Origin: Haberlea rhodopensis
Lineage: Eukaryota > Streptophyta > Magnoliopsida > Lamiales > Gesneriaceae
DNA: 64,000 bases
Direction of reading: 5' to 3'
Assembly: GCA_907163345.1 (NCBI GenBank)
Contig: CAJQUN010001093.1
Coordinates: 1-64,000 of the forward strand
Part shown: piece after piece, positions 44,733 to 55,838 of the stretch
How the letters are laid out: every line of letters starts with the position of its first letter
Position numbering within the stretch: position 1 is the stretch's first letter
Notes under the pieces: generated by a model
The model's input: only the letters and a program-made list of their open reading frames with translations
Databases searched by the model: none
What the model was told of the DNA's origin: nothing
Position numbers and translations under genes: made by a program

Positions 44733-44861
44733 ATGGGTAAGTTTTGTAAGATTAATGACATGCGACCTAGAAAATTTCCACTTGATATACTCACACGTTG
44801 GAACTCAACATATAAATTGCTAAATGATTCATATGAATATAGAGAGTTAATAGCAACTTAA
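44733..44861 (+). pseudogene. hAT transposase fragment
   Basis: A 42-codon frame, MGKFCKINDMRPRKFPLDIL then TRWNSTYKLLNDSYEYREL, carries the RWNSTY(K/M)(L/M)L motif of plant hAT transposases (RICESLEEPER/DAYSLEEPER type). The catalytic Asp and Glu regions, the BED zinc finger and the C-terminal dimerisation domain are missing. It is a relic that supports the hAT assignment. Confidence 0.75.
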
Positions 44862-45269
44862 AAAGTTCAAACTCTCACATCCCCCTTACATTTCCTTTGT
44901 TATTTTTTATGATCATTTTAGAGTAATTTTTAAAATTTTTAAATAAATTTTTTAATTTTAATTTTTAAATTTAAAAAATATAAGGGTCAAAACGTAACCG
45001 TAACCGTAATCGAAGATTCACGAACCGTAACCGGAACCGTCTACGAAGGTTAAGGTTAAGGGTCGAGCTCTTTTGAACCGTCGAACCGGCGGTTCACGAA
45101 CCGTGGTCATGTCTAATTTCATTGCAGTGATAATTAATAGGGGAAATTGCATTAGCTACAATTTGGATAAACTTAATTTAAATAAATCAAAAAAATAAGT
45201 GTACAATTAGATCGACCAATGGTCATACATGATCTGAACCGATCTATTTATTGGCGGACCGGTTAAGAG

Positions 45270-45686
45270 TCATAATTTTTTAATCATTTAAACTTAGGAC
45301 ATCCAACTTGAATAATTTGTTTCAACTCCTAAGCTGTAACAATCTCTTGATCTAACTAAAGTGTTATAATTTATATATATTGACCAAACAAATATATGTA
45401 ACACATTTTGATTATTTGAATTTATTTCATTCATTTATGATTAATCAATGGAGGAGAACACATTTAAATATATTTTACACTTTTTTAAATTTTAATAATA
45501 TTTTAATTTTCTTTGAAAAAATAAGGGTCAAACCACAACCGTAACTGTTGGTTAACCATAACATGAACCAAAACCGACGGTTCATGAATAGTATCCGGAA
45601 CCATCAATGAAGGTTAAGATTGAGGGTCAAAGTTTTTTGAACCGTCATACCGACTGTTCCGAACAGTCTAACTGGCGGTTCCGAAC
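45270..45686. mobile_element. Second hAT end fragment, cut by gypsy insertion
   Basis: AAGGGTCAAACCACAACCGTAA.., then GAAGGTTAAGATTGAGGGTC and GGCGGTTCCGAAC parallel the right end of the hAT element at 44985-45110. It stops where an inverted gypsy LTR begins (45687), before the terminal CATGTCTA. Confidence 0.6.
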
Positions 45687-46499
45687 TGTGGGGTCCTCGT
45701 TACTTAATCCATTATGTATTTCATTAAGCATCCATATGTGAGTCTGAATTAAGGAATACCATACACTGATTAAGAGTCTTTTACTAGTTAAGTTGTTACA
45801 GATGTACCAAACCACTAGTACAAAAACCAACTAACTTTTTCTACATATACATTACATATAAAATTAACAACCTAAGCCAGTACAACTCCTATGCAGTGGT
45901 TCACCTCGCAGCAGAATAAGACTCACGATTCCCACGTCTATGCAATCCTACAGAAACATTCACAAAACGTGAGTATAGATAAACAACTATCTCAGTGCGA
46001 TATCAAAACACAATATCAATAACAATGATAAAGCACAATAAATCATCTAATGTGAATGTTCTGTATCATGCATCAACAAATGCACCATGTCATGACATGT
46101 CTCAACAAGTACCCTATTATCACGAGACTAAAATGATATGCCTATTCAGCTCAATATGTCAGTGGAACCACCTCACTTCTTCATATTAGCAGCACATATC
46201 ATAGTACCGTCCTCAAATGATAATAACCAGAGCATATACCCAAAAACCGGCGTATATCTCTATATAGCATAACCGAGCATATACCCAAACCAGGCGTATA
46301 TCTCTCTGTCACATAACCGAGCATATACCCAAACCAGACGTATATCTCTATGTAACATAACCAAGCATATACCCAATACCAGGCGTATATCTCAAATACA
46401 TAACCGAGCATATACCCAAACCAGGCGTATATCTCACATACATATGATATCCATGAATGTACAGGCATATGATACGACCAATCATATGATACTAACATA
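45687..46499 (-). repeat. Inverted partial LTR of the G2 family
   Basis: This 813-bp segment is the reverse complement of the R-U5 side of the G2 5' LTR (47089-47507 joined to 57023-57416, 813 bp when S2 is removed). It starts TGTGGGGTCCTCGTTAC, the inverted LTR end, next to hAT sequence. The two arms face each other across about 590 bp. Confidence 0.85.
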
Positions 46500-46718
46500 T
46501 GTCATTGATATTGATGTATGTGAAGTGAAATATAAAAGGTTCATGTGAAGAATCATAACATGTTTATATGCTAGTAATTGGATTGTAAGATGGGGGAAAC
46601 ATGTTGTTATGGTCTTGGGGAGTACATGAAACTTATTTCCATGTTAAATTTCGAGTTGTAGGAGAAGTGCTAGGAAGATAAGCTCAAAATCGCCATGTTC
46701 TGAACTTTCTGGACATCG

Positions 46719-46854
46719 GCGATCGATCGCGAGCTTTGTGGCGATCGATCGCGAGCAACAGAACACTTTGGCGATCGATCGCCAAGTTGTTGCGATCGAT
46801 CGCGAGGAGACAGAATGTTTTGGCGATCGATCGGTGCTGGTAGCGATCGATCGG
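46719..46854. repeat. Six copies of the palindrome CGATCGATCG in the G2 LTR
   Basis: GCGATCGATCGC or GCGATCGATCGG starts at 46719, 46741, 46771, 46792, 46823 and 46843. Spacings of 20-31 bp and the position in U3 suggest a regulatory array. Confidence 0.85.
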
Positions 46855-47154
46855 TGCTTTAGGAAAGTTGAAAAATGTTATATTTTTGTAGAATTTGATT
46901 TTAATGCCTATGATAACATGATATATTGTTGGCATTGTTGTTGCATCATCTCAGGGGATGGGACAACGAGGCACGTAACCAGTGACGCCTAATTTAACTC
47001 GTTTGTGTCGCAGTACAGGTACGTGTTGACGTACGGAGTATAGATATTGTGTGATGATGTTATAATATTGATATCATATGAATTGTGTTATGTTAGTATC
47101 ATATGATTGGTCGTATCATATGCCTGTACATTCATGGATATCATATGTATGTGA

Positions 47155-47365
47155 GATATACGCCTGGTTTGGGTATATGCTCGGTTATGTATTTGAGATA
47201 TACGCCTGGTATTGGGTATATGCTTGGTTATGTTACATAGAGATATACGCCTAGTTTGGGTATATGCTCGGGTATGTGACAGAGAGATATACGCCTGGTT
47301 TGGGTATATGCTCGGTTATGCTATATATAGATATATGCCGGTTTTTGGGTACATGCTCTGGTTAT
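47155..47365 (+). repeat. Five tandem units of about 43 bp in the G2 LTR
   Basis: The unit is AGATATACGCCTGGTTTGGG then TATATGCTCGGTTATG. The inverted LTR has the mirror array at about 46235-46440. Confidence 0.85.
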
Positions 47366-47507
47366 TATCATTTGAGGATGGTACTATGATATGTGCTGCT
47401 AATATGAAGAAGTGGGGTGGTTCCACTGACATATTGAGCTGAATAGGCATATCATTTTAGTCTCGTGATAATAGGGTACTTGTTGAGACATGTCATGACA
47501 TGGTGCA

Positions 47508-48652
47508 TGTTAGTCCCGGATCTTATCGATGAGATTTTAAAGATGACAAAACAAATCAGACCGGATCGAGAGAAATCAGACTGACCAGAACGATCGCCCA
47601 AAACAGATCAAGCTGATAAGATGACAAAGCATATCAGACCGGATCGAGGGTAATCAGACTGACCAGATCGATAGCTCAACAACAGAACAAGCTGATAAGT
47701 CACATTACTTATCAGACCGGATCGATGAATATCAGACTGACTCAACCGTGGCTTCAGATCGATCTCTATCTTTATCAGATCAGAACAGCTTATGATACAT
47801 ACAGAATGGCTCCTCAGTCCGAATCATTAACGGCTATTTATTGTAGCATTTAATGTTGTAATTAATGCTACAAAGGACCAAAGACTGAAGATTGCCATAA
47901 TAGGTAAGAAGACAAAGAAGAGCTTGCCTGACAGTCGCCGAAAGTATGAACCAGAACGGCAAGTATCCTAAAGAAGAAGACTGAAGCCTACTCAGAGTTT
48001 AAGCAGAGTCAAAGTTGCACATTAAGGGAAATAATGTCGTTGGCACCCTCATCTATAAAAGGATGCAACAAAAAGAACTTACGCGGACAACCGACATTCG
48101 CTGATCAATTGAAAAACAAGAAAGCAAAAAAGCACAAGCTTACAAGTTCAGAAGCTCTCAAGCTGAAGTCATTCTTAAGCACGTTTACTTTGTAACATTC
48201 GATCATTTAGGATCATTGTGCGCATCTTGTGTTTTCTGTGTTGAAAATCAGAAAGTGAGAAACATATTGTAACTGTCAGACAGAGTGTGTCTGAGCAGAT
48301 TGAGTGACTAGGAGTTTCAGATTGGTAGTGAGGTAAATCCAGTCTGAATCGGGTTTGTACAACAGGATTGTATAAATCAAAGTCTTCTAGTATAAACCTT
48401 CCTTAATTGGAAGAAGGGGAGACGTAGAAGGATTACACCACCTTCGAACTTCCAGAAACATATCCTATGTATCTTATTTCTGCACTCGTTCTTTCTCACT
48501 AGCCATCGAGCCGTTCTTACATACAAGAACAGACCGTTCCGCACTTATATTTTCAGTGGTCTGTTTTGTACAAGAATTGATTAAGAAACAGATTTCTTTC
48601 ACTAATCCGAAAGAAATCACGAAGGATTAATTTTTAGAAGGAGTGTTCATTC
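47508..48652 (+). repeat. 5' LTR of S2, 3' end deleted
   Basis: It matches the 3' LTR up to GGAGTGTTCATTC; the last 35 or so bases (CACCCCCCTCTAAACACTCC..CCCAACA) are missing and coding sequence follows directly. Confidence 0.88.
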
Positions 48653-48661
48653 GGTAAATTT

Positions 48662-49821
48662 ATGTCTAAGAATAAGAGGAACTTCAAACCCTCTCATCAT
48701 TATAAATCAAGAAAAGATGATACTGTTAATGATCAGGCTTGCTACAATTGTGGTAAGACCGGACACTTTATTGCAGATTGCACCAGACCGAAGAAAGAAG
48801 AACGGAAAGAGAAGCATCGTGATGATAGAAAGAAGAAGCACTACAAAGACCGCAAGAATCATGGAAAATCCCAAAAAGTCCTAGTAGCTGAAGAAGGAAA
48901 CAGCAAATGGGCTCAGACAGACTCAGACTCGGAAAGCTCTGAATACTCTTCCAGCGAAAGCGAAGAAGATATTCAATGTCTTATGGCAGACGAAGAGATG
49001 AGTCAGACAGACGAGGTATATGATATTAACTCAAATGAATTTACACGAGAAGAGCTCATGTCCGCACTACAAGACATGGCTAATGATTATAGAATCTTAG
49101 CTGAATCATTTGAGAAGAATAAAGTTAAAGTCAGTGATCAAATGGATGAGCACAACAAACCAAGCTGCTCTGAGCAGGGTGAGTGCAAAAATCTCCAGAT
49201 CGAGCTGAATAAGCTGAAAATCTCTTATGATCAGCTCCATGAAGAAAATAAGAGAATTAGCACACAAAATGCTAAGCTCTCACATATATTCAAAACATGG
49301 ACAAAATCCAGAACATCCTTGGAAGAATTACAAGAGGTTCAAAGAAACGTCGGTGATTTCACCGGCATAGGCTTTGACACCAAAGAATGCACCAAAGATG
49401 AATCTGAGCTGTTGCTGGTAAAGAATCAAGTCAAACAAATGACATTTGTCAAATCCAGCACAGTATATGAAACTGAAGCACCTAAGATTCAAACAGGAGT
49501 CTCTTACGTGAATCAAAATCTGAGAAAAGGAATTGGTTATGTTGACCAAGCCAAAGAAAAGGCACCAGCAAGATTTGCGTCTATCAGACCAAATCCAAAG
49601 GTGCAAGATCGAAGGCAATGAAGACAATACAATTACTATAACTCAAAACCGATTCAACGAAGATATAGACTACCTTATGAAAATCAAAGGTTTTCACAGC
49701 GCACACATTATCACACACAACATCGAAACAGACCAGCACACAGCACACCCTACACACACAAGCCATTGAAGCTGATACAGGTGTGGGTTCCCAAAGGGCT
49801 AATCGTTCTGGACCCAAATAG
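48662..49821 (+). pseudogene. S2 gag, C-terminal part only
   Basis: It opens MSKNKRNFKPSHHYKSRKDD, then a zinc knuckle CYNCGKTGHFIADC (residues about 29-42), a Lys-rich stretch, an acidic-serine region (SDSESSEYSSSESEEDIQC) and a coiled coil. The capsid half seen in S1 gag (MASFNKVPMF..) is absent because the upstream deletion joins the LTR to this point. The frame stops at 49621; a Gag-like tail with VWVPKG continues to about 49821 in another frame. The remaining Gag could bind RNA but should not build particles. Confidence 0.85.
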
Positions 49822-49852
49822 GATTGGGTACCAACAATAATTATATTTGATG

Positions 49853-50940
49853 ACAGGTACCGAAGAAACTCGCATCAGACTGGTATTTGGACAGTGGGTG
49901 TTCCCGTCACATGACTGGAAACATCGAGCTGCTGTCTGAAGTGACAGAATGTATTGGACCCAAAATCATTTTCGGGGATAACTCAAAGGGTAAGACCGTG
50001 GGCAAGGGTAAGATTGTCCATGGTAACATTATTATCAATGATGTGCTGTTAGTTGAAAATCTGTGCTATAATCTGATCAGCATAAGTCAACTCTGTGATA
50101 ATGGTTATGCTGTAGAATTTCACAAACACACTTGCACTGTTAAATCATCGGACGGTATAACCATGCTCGTAGGAATCAGGAATGTAAATACATATAAGAT
50201 TAACTGGAATCATGCTCAACCTGATAATCCTAATTGCTTCATCGCTAACAATGATAATAAACATTGGCTGTGGCATAAGCGTTTGAATCATATAAACTTT
50301 AAGACCATTTCCAGCCTGTGTAAACATGATTTAGTTATCGGTCTGCCCAAGATCGATTTTGCTAAGGATAAGATCTGCGAAGCTTGCCAAATGGGCAAAC
50401 AGATCAGATCATCCTTCAAGAACAAGAATGCCAAATCCTCCTCCCGATGTTTAGAATTACTGCATATGGACTTGTTTGGTCCTATACCAATAACAAGTTT
50501 AGGGGGAATGCGGTATACTCTTGTTGTTATTGATGATTACTCACGCTTTACATGGACTATATTTTTGAGCAGTAAAGATCAGACCGGTCCGAAGTTGATC
50601 AAGCTGCTGAAACGAACTCAGAACGAGAAATCATCCAGTATAGACAGGATTCGTAGTGACAAAGGCACTGAGTTTTCAAATCAGAATCTTGAATCATTTC
50701 TAGAAGATTATGGAATCAAGCATGAGTTTTCAGCCGCTCGAACTCCTCAACAGAACGGAGTTGCAGAACGAAGAAACAGAACGCTCAAGGAAGCAGCAAG
50801 AACGATGCTTGCTGATTCTGGCATTTCGCAAAAGTTCTGGGCAGAAGCTGTAAACACTGCTTGCTACACTCAAAATCGATCTATGATTAACAAGAAGCTG
50901 AATCTCACCCCTTATGAAATATGGACTGGTCAAGAGACAA
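49853..50940 (+). pseudogene. S2 protease and integrase
   Basis: The frame reads WYLDSGCSRHMTGNIELL, the SIRE-type protease active site (DSG). A GAG-pre-integrase segment with HWLWHKRLNHINFKTISSLC and CEACQMGKQ forms the HHCC site. The core has LLHMDLFGPIPITS, RIRSDKGTEFSNQNLESFL and NGVAERRNRTLKEAARTML, so D, D and E are present. After TPYEIWTGQ the rest of the integrase C-terminal region is missing and the frame changes. Apart from this deletion the segment is open for more than 400 codons. Confidence 0.9.
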
Positions 50941-52737
50941 TCCACCAGAACCAGAAGTACCAGACAGACCGGATCAAGCCATTGAAGCTTCCCCAGATCG
51001 AGCTGATCCGGATGTTCCTCACTCAAATGTTAAAGCAGATGCTGATCATGCTGCTACCGTTCATCCGACCGGACCAGACAATCCAGAGTCAAGCTATCGA
51101 TGGACTAAGAAGCATCCACCTAATCTAGTGATTGGTAGTCCCTCTGCACCGATCAGAACCAGAGGACAGATGATGGATGAGTTCACTCATGTTGCCTTCA
51201 TCTCAACTCTGGAACCCAAGAAGATCGATGAAGCGTTGACTGACTTCAATTGGATTAAAGCAATGCAAGAAGAGCTTAATCAATTCGAACAAAATCAAGT
51301 TTGGAGTCTGACCCCCAGACCAAGCGATCTGCCTGTTATTGGAACCAGATGGGTCTTCAGAAATAAGCTAGACGCAGATGGAACTGTGGTTAGAAACAAA
51401 GCCAGACTGGTGGCACAGGGATTCAGACAAGAAGAAGGAATCGACTTCGATGAATCATTTGCACCAGTCGCCAGACTTGAAGCTATCCGAATATTTCTTG
51501 CATATGCTGCTTTTAAAGACTTCAAAGTATATCAGATGGACGTCAAAAGCGCCTTTCTTAATGGAAAGCTTCAGGAAGAAGTCTACATTGAGCAACCACC
51601 TGGATTTCAGAACCATTTGTATCCTAATCATGTATATCTACTGAATAAAGAAGTGTATGGTCTGAAACAAGCTCCAAGAGCCTGGTATGACACTCTATCT
51701 CAATTTCTGCTGAACCATGATTTCCAGATCGGCTCAGTAGATAAAACTCTATTTAAATTTATTAAGGGGGAACATACCATATTAGTTCAGATTTATGTTG
51801 ATGACATAATCTTTGGGTCAACTAACCCCAAATTGTGCGAGAAATTCTCTAAGCTAATGCAGGGACAGTTTGAGATGAGCATGATGGGAGAACTTTCATT
51901 CTTTTGGGTCTCCAAGTAAAACAGCTCAGCAATGGCATATTCATCAATCAGACCAAGTATACCAAAGAGCTCCTCAAGAGATTTGGAATGGAAACATGCT
52001 CAACTGCATCAACTCCTATGAGTCCCACAATCAAGTTAGACAAAGATGAAGGGGGAACAGCAGTTGAAGTAACCATGTATAGAGGACTAATCGGATCGCT
52101 ATTGTATCTTACAGCGAGCCGGCCTGATATTATGTTTTCAGTCTGTATGTGCGCCAGATTTCAGTCAGAACCAAAGCAATCACATTTTATTGCTGCCAAG
52201 CGTATTCTGAAATACTTAAAAGGATCTCAGAACGTTGGTCTTTGGTACTCCAAAGATTCAAACTTCATCCTGATCGGATATTCAGACGCAGACTACGCTG
52301 GTTGTAAGATTGATCGTAAAAGCACCAGTGGAACATGTCAATTTCTAGGTGAAAGATTGATCTCTTGGTTCAGCAAAAAGCAGACATCGATTGCCACGTC
52401 CACAGCTGAAGCAGAATATCTAGCTGCTGGAAGCTGTTGCGCTCAAATGCTCTGGATTCAACACCAGCTCAAAGACTATGGCATCCAAGCTGTTGACTCT
52501 CCTATATTCTGCGACAACACAAGTGCAATCGTTATAACGTATAATCCAGTTTTGCACTCTCGAACAAAGCACATTGATATACGTCATCACTTTATTCGGG
52601 ATCATGTTGGCAAAAAGGAAATTCGGATCGAGCACATCTCAACAGAGCAGCAAGCAGCAGACATCTTCACCAAACCGCTCCCAGAGGCTAAGTTTAATTA
52701 TTTTCGTCAAATTCTTGGATTAATTGACTTATCTTAA
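50921..52737 (+). pseudogene. S2 reverse transcriptase and RNase H, one frameshift
   Basis: RT motifs: GTRWVFRNKLDADGTVVRNK, ARLVAQGFRQEEGIDFDESF, YQMDVKSAFLNGKLQEEVYI, EVYGLKQAPRAWYDTLSQFL and IYVDDIIFGSTNPK with the YVDD catalytic pair. One missing T near 51904 splits the conserved FFLGLQV motif. RNase H follows: LIGYSDADYAGCKIDRKSTS, TSTAEAEYLAAGSCCAQMLW and HIDIRHHFIRDHV. It ends with ADIFTKPLPEAKFNYFRQIL and a stop at 52737. A single-base repair would make it one frame, consistent with a young copy. Confidence 0.92.
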
Positions 52738-53119
52738 TAGTTTAGATATGTTTTCTTTCGCGTTTAATGATTCTTGTTACCACAGATTGATAATACAATG
52801 TTCAGAAAGACACAGACCGGTCCGAACTTTCAGACCGATCTATGTCAATCTGATGTTATCCCATAATCTGTTTGGACAATACATTTTTTGCACAAAAACA
52901 GCCCGGACTGATCGCATTTTAACCGCCTTAACTATATGTTATCCTGGCCGTTTATTTTTGAATTTCTTTTCAGCAGTCATCGAGATAAAGACACGTGTCT
53001 TCTCTCTCATATTTAGCGGGCTGAACATCTCATTTTATTTCACTTTTTACATATTACCGCTATCTGTTTTCTTACTCTCTCACTCTCCTTCATCATTGCA
53101 CCCTTTTACTTTCTCTCAA
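52738..53119 (+). other. Spacer between S2 pol and ORF3
   Basis: About 380 bp without evident coding. It ends in a pyrimidine-rich TTTTACTTTCTCTCAAATGG leading into the ORF3 ATG, which could act as a splice acceptor or leader for a subgenomic ORF3 transcript. Confidence 0.5.
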
Positions 53120-55586
53120 ATGGCTACCATTACTCACAACTCTCTCTCCGTTGAGTTTAATGAAATCTACAGGACAGAAGATGCAGAGATGGTATCCATC
53201 TTCAGAGCTTTGGAATCTTCTGGTCTGAGAAACTTTCTGGAATGCGGCACCGGTGTTTATGAATCAGAAATCCGCGAACTGTTCGCCAATGCCGTCTCCC
53301 AGAAGACATCAATATCTACTACCGTCAAGGGCACAACTTTTGAGATCTCGCCGTTGACGCTGGCCAAAACCTTTGGTCTCCCCAATTCCGGACTGACGGA
53401 ATTTGGACAGATTCCTCAGGCGTCACTCTCAGATCTTCAAAAGAAGATATCTATTCTTGGCTCCCGCCTGCAACCAACGTTCAAGAAGAAGGAAATGCAC
53501 TTTCATTTCCAGGTGCTGTGCGAGATAGTGGGCAAGCCTCTGTTGGGGAAAGCATGAAGTTTTGACGCAGTGACCGCAGAGAAGTTCAGAGCTATGGCGG
53601 ATATCGTATCCGGACAGAAGATGAACTGGTCCGTGATTCTGTTTGGAGTTCTGATGGAAACAGTGATTGCCTCGAAACAAGCTGTCTGCTTTGCTGTTCC
53701 CCTCAGTAAACTACTGGAGTCCTTGGAAATCGAGCTGGGAAAGCAGTCCGTTCTCAGCCCCTTCAAGATTTTAAACTCCAAAGGACTTGCTTTGCTGAAG
53801 TCCAAGAGTGCTCCGCCCACTCCCGCTACTCTGGCTGCTGTCAAGATTGAGAAGGGCGAAGAACAGGCTGCTGCGCGCAAACCTCGCGTCAAGCGCAAAC
53901 TGACCATCCAGACTGATTCGGAAGAAACTCAGTCTGCTCCCTCGCCACCAACAAAGCCACCTCCCAAAAAGCCAAGAACCCAGATTACCAAGCCCAGCAA
54001 GCCTTTACCCCTGAAAGCATTACCCATATTGCCTCCACCTACAGCCACCCCTGCACCACAACCTTCTATCCAACCTTCACAGGCTCCAACTCCTGCACCC
54101 AAAGTCACTATCCGAGTCCCCTCTGCCTCTCCCACGGTCAAAGGAATAGTTATCACTGAGTTGGGTGATTATACCCAATCAGGGATCAAGTCTCCTTCCT
54201 CCACCGGCAAGGGAAAAGCCATTCTCTCCGAACCCCTCTCCTCTAAACCAAAATCTGCAGCACAGACAGCCATCGACATCGCTATGGAGGATGTTGATGA
54301 GAAGCTGAAGGAACTCATTGTGGTCTTTGATGAATATGTCCAGTACAGGACTATCAACCACATTGAGTTATTCTTCGGAAAGTTGAGCAGACTGAAGAAG
54401 ATGGAAGATGAAGTTCTGAAAGGCACAGAGACTGATGATGTTCGGCTTGCCGTGCAGCGCAAAGACCTATTCACGGCTATTCACAGATTCAGACTGGCCA
54501 ATCTGCTTCTAGCTGCCAAGAAAGAGAACTTCGATCCGCTTGCTCCAACTGCCAGAGATGATGGGGCTGTAATTGCTCAATTAGAGATGGATGTTCATGC
54601 TCTTCACTTAGCTGTCCGTTTTCAACGACAGAAGCTTAGTATATCCACTCCCACAACCAGCCCGGATCATCCCTCTGCAAGCAAGACTATGGCAGAACCC
54701 TTCATTGAGGTTATTCCTTCTGTTGTAGCAGATCAGACTGCAGAGCAAATACCAGATCAGACTGCAGAGCCACTACCAGACCAGACAGCGGAGCAGCCAT
54801 TACCTAATGCTCCGTCTGTGCCCGATGATGAACCATTGAATGTGTTGTTGGACTCTCCAACAACCTCCATTCCCTTGGGGTCCTCAGCCTCCCGTACTCA
54901 AATCAGTCCAACAGTAGAACTGGCACCAGTTGGCGCTTCAGAATTCGTCGATCCGGATCTGGTGGTGTCCACCATTGTTGCAGCTCTCCAGACTGAGGAG
55001 CCTTCCAGACCAAGCACCCCTCCAATCTAATCAGATGAAGATATGGCTTTTATTCAAACATTTTCTTCGGATCTTGTCATCTTGATCCGGTCCGAAAGTC
55101 ACCAAGCTGCTGTATCTTCACTTGTCCCGGTTGCTGAAGACGATGAACAGGCTTTGTCCTCATCAGATCGCTCTCCCAGCCAACACTCTGATGCACCTCC
55201 ATTTCTGGTAGCATCTCTCCGACAACTGCCTGTCTCTTTCTCAACGCGTTCTCGAAGTTCATCAAGGTCAGAGGCTTACAGCTTTGGACTTTGATTCTTT
55301 CAAAGAGAAGATGACTGCCAGTATCGGAAGTCTTCAGCGAGGCATAAACGATCTGTTTTCTCAACAAGCCTCTTACAAGAACAGTCTGAGAAAAGAGCAG
55401 ATCGAGCTAGCCACTGAAGTCAGAGCATCTGTTGCCAATTCCCTCCGCGCTCAAGACGTTCGTCTTGACGCTATCAGCGCGCAGCTAGCTCAAGTTGTCG
55501 ACTTTCTTCAAGAGATTGCTGCTGACAAAAAGGGGGAAAAGAAGAAAGACTTCAGGCCGCCTCCGTCTCAGTCTTCTAGAAAATAA
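53120..55586 (+). pseudogene. S2 accessory ORF3 (env position, unknown function)
   Basis: One frame runs from MATITHNSLSVEFNEIYRTE through TGA (53555-53557) and TAA (55028-55030) to 55294. The C-terminus continues in another frame (55284-55586). It would encode about 820 residues. Regions: a globular N-terminal part (ELFANAVSQKTSISTTVKGT, then FEISPLTLAKTFGLPNSGLT); a Pro/Lys-rich centre (KPPPKKPRTQITKPSKPLPL); an alpha-helical part near residues 390-520; a repeat of DQTAEQ/PDQTAE; and a C-terminal coiled coil (SFKEKMTASIGSLQRGINDL). The first stop lies where an S-F-D-A-V continuation expects Gly (GGA to TGA). I see no signal peptide or membrane segment, so an envelope role is not supported. 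Confidence 0.75.
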
Positions 55587-55838
55587 TTTTTTTCGGACTG
55601 TGTATTTAGGATTTTCTTGGTGATCAATAAAATCCTCTTTTGATTAAGTCCGTGTTCATTTATTTTGAACTTCAACATAAGGCTTAATAATAAAAGTTTA
55701 ATCGATCCAACTCAATGATGTTCATTTATTTTGAACAAGAAGAAGTAATCGATCCGAAAGTTTTCGCTTCAGAGTTCTCTTCGGACTGATTAAAAAGACT
55801 TAGAAGCTAGGTTTTGTCATCATCAAAAAGGGGGAATT

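Larger units (their letters stand above)
42019..45115. mobile_element. hAT element with 8-bp TSD, 3.1 kb, decayed
   Basis: The ends TAGGCATGACCGCGGTT (left) and TAGACATGACCACGGTT (complement of right) are near-matching inverted repeats. ATTTCATT flanks both sides (42011-42018 and 45116-45123), the 8-bp TSD of hAT transposons. Subterminal regions are full of CCGTAACCGG and GAACCGT words, GC-rich against an AT-rich core. A transposase scrap survives at 44733-44861. Confidence 0.9.

Noticed and set aside
53120..55586. Retroviral envelope gene
   Set aside because: Position fits, but there is no signal peptide, transmembrane helix or fusion-peptide-like segment; called accessory ORF of unknown function.
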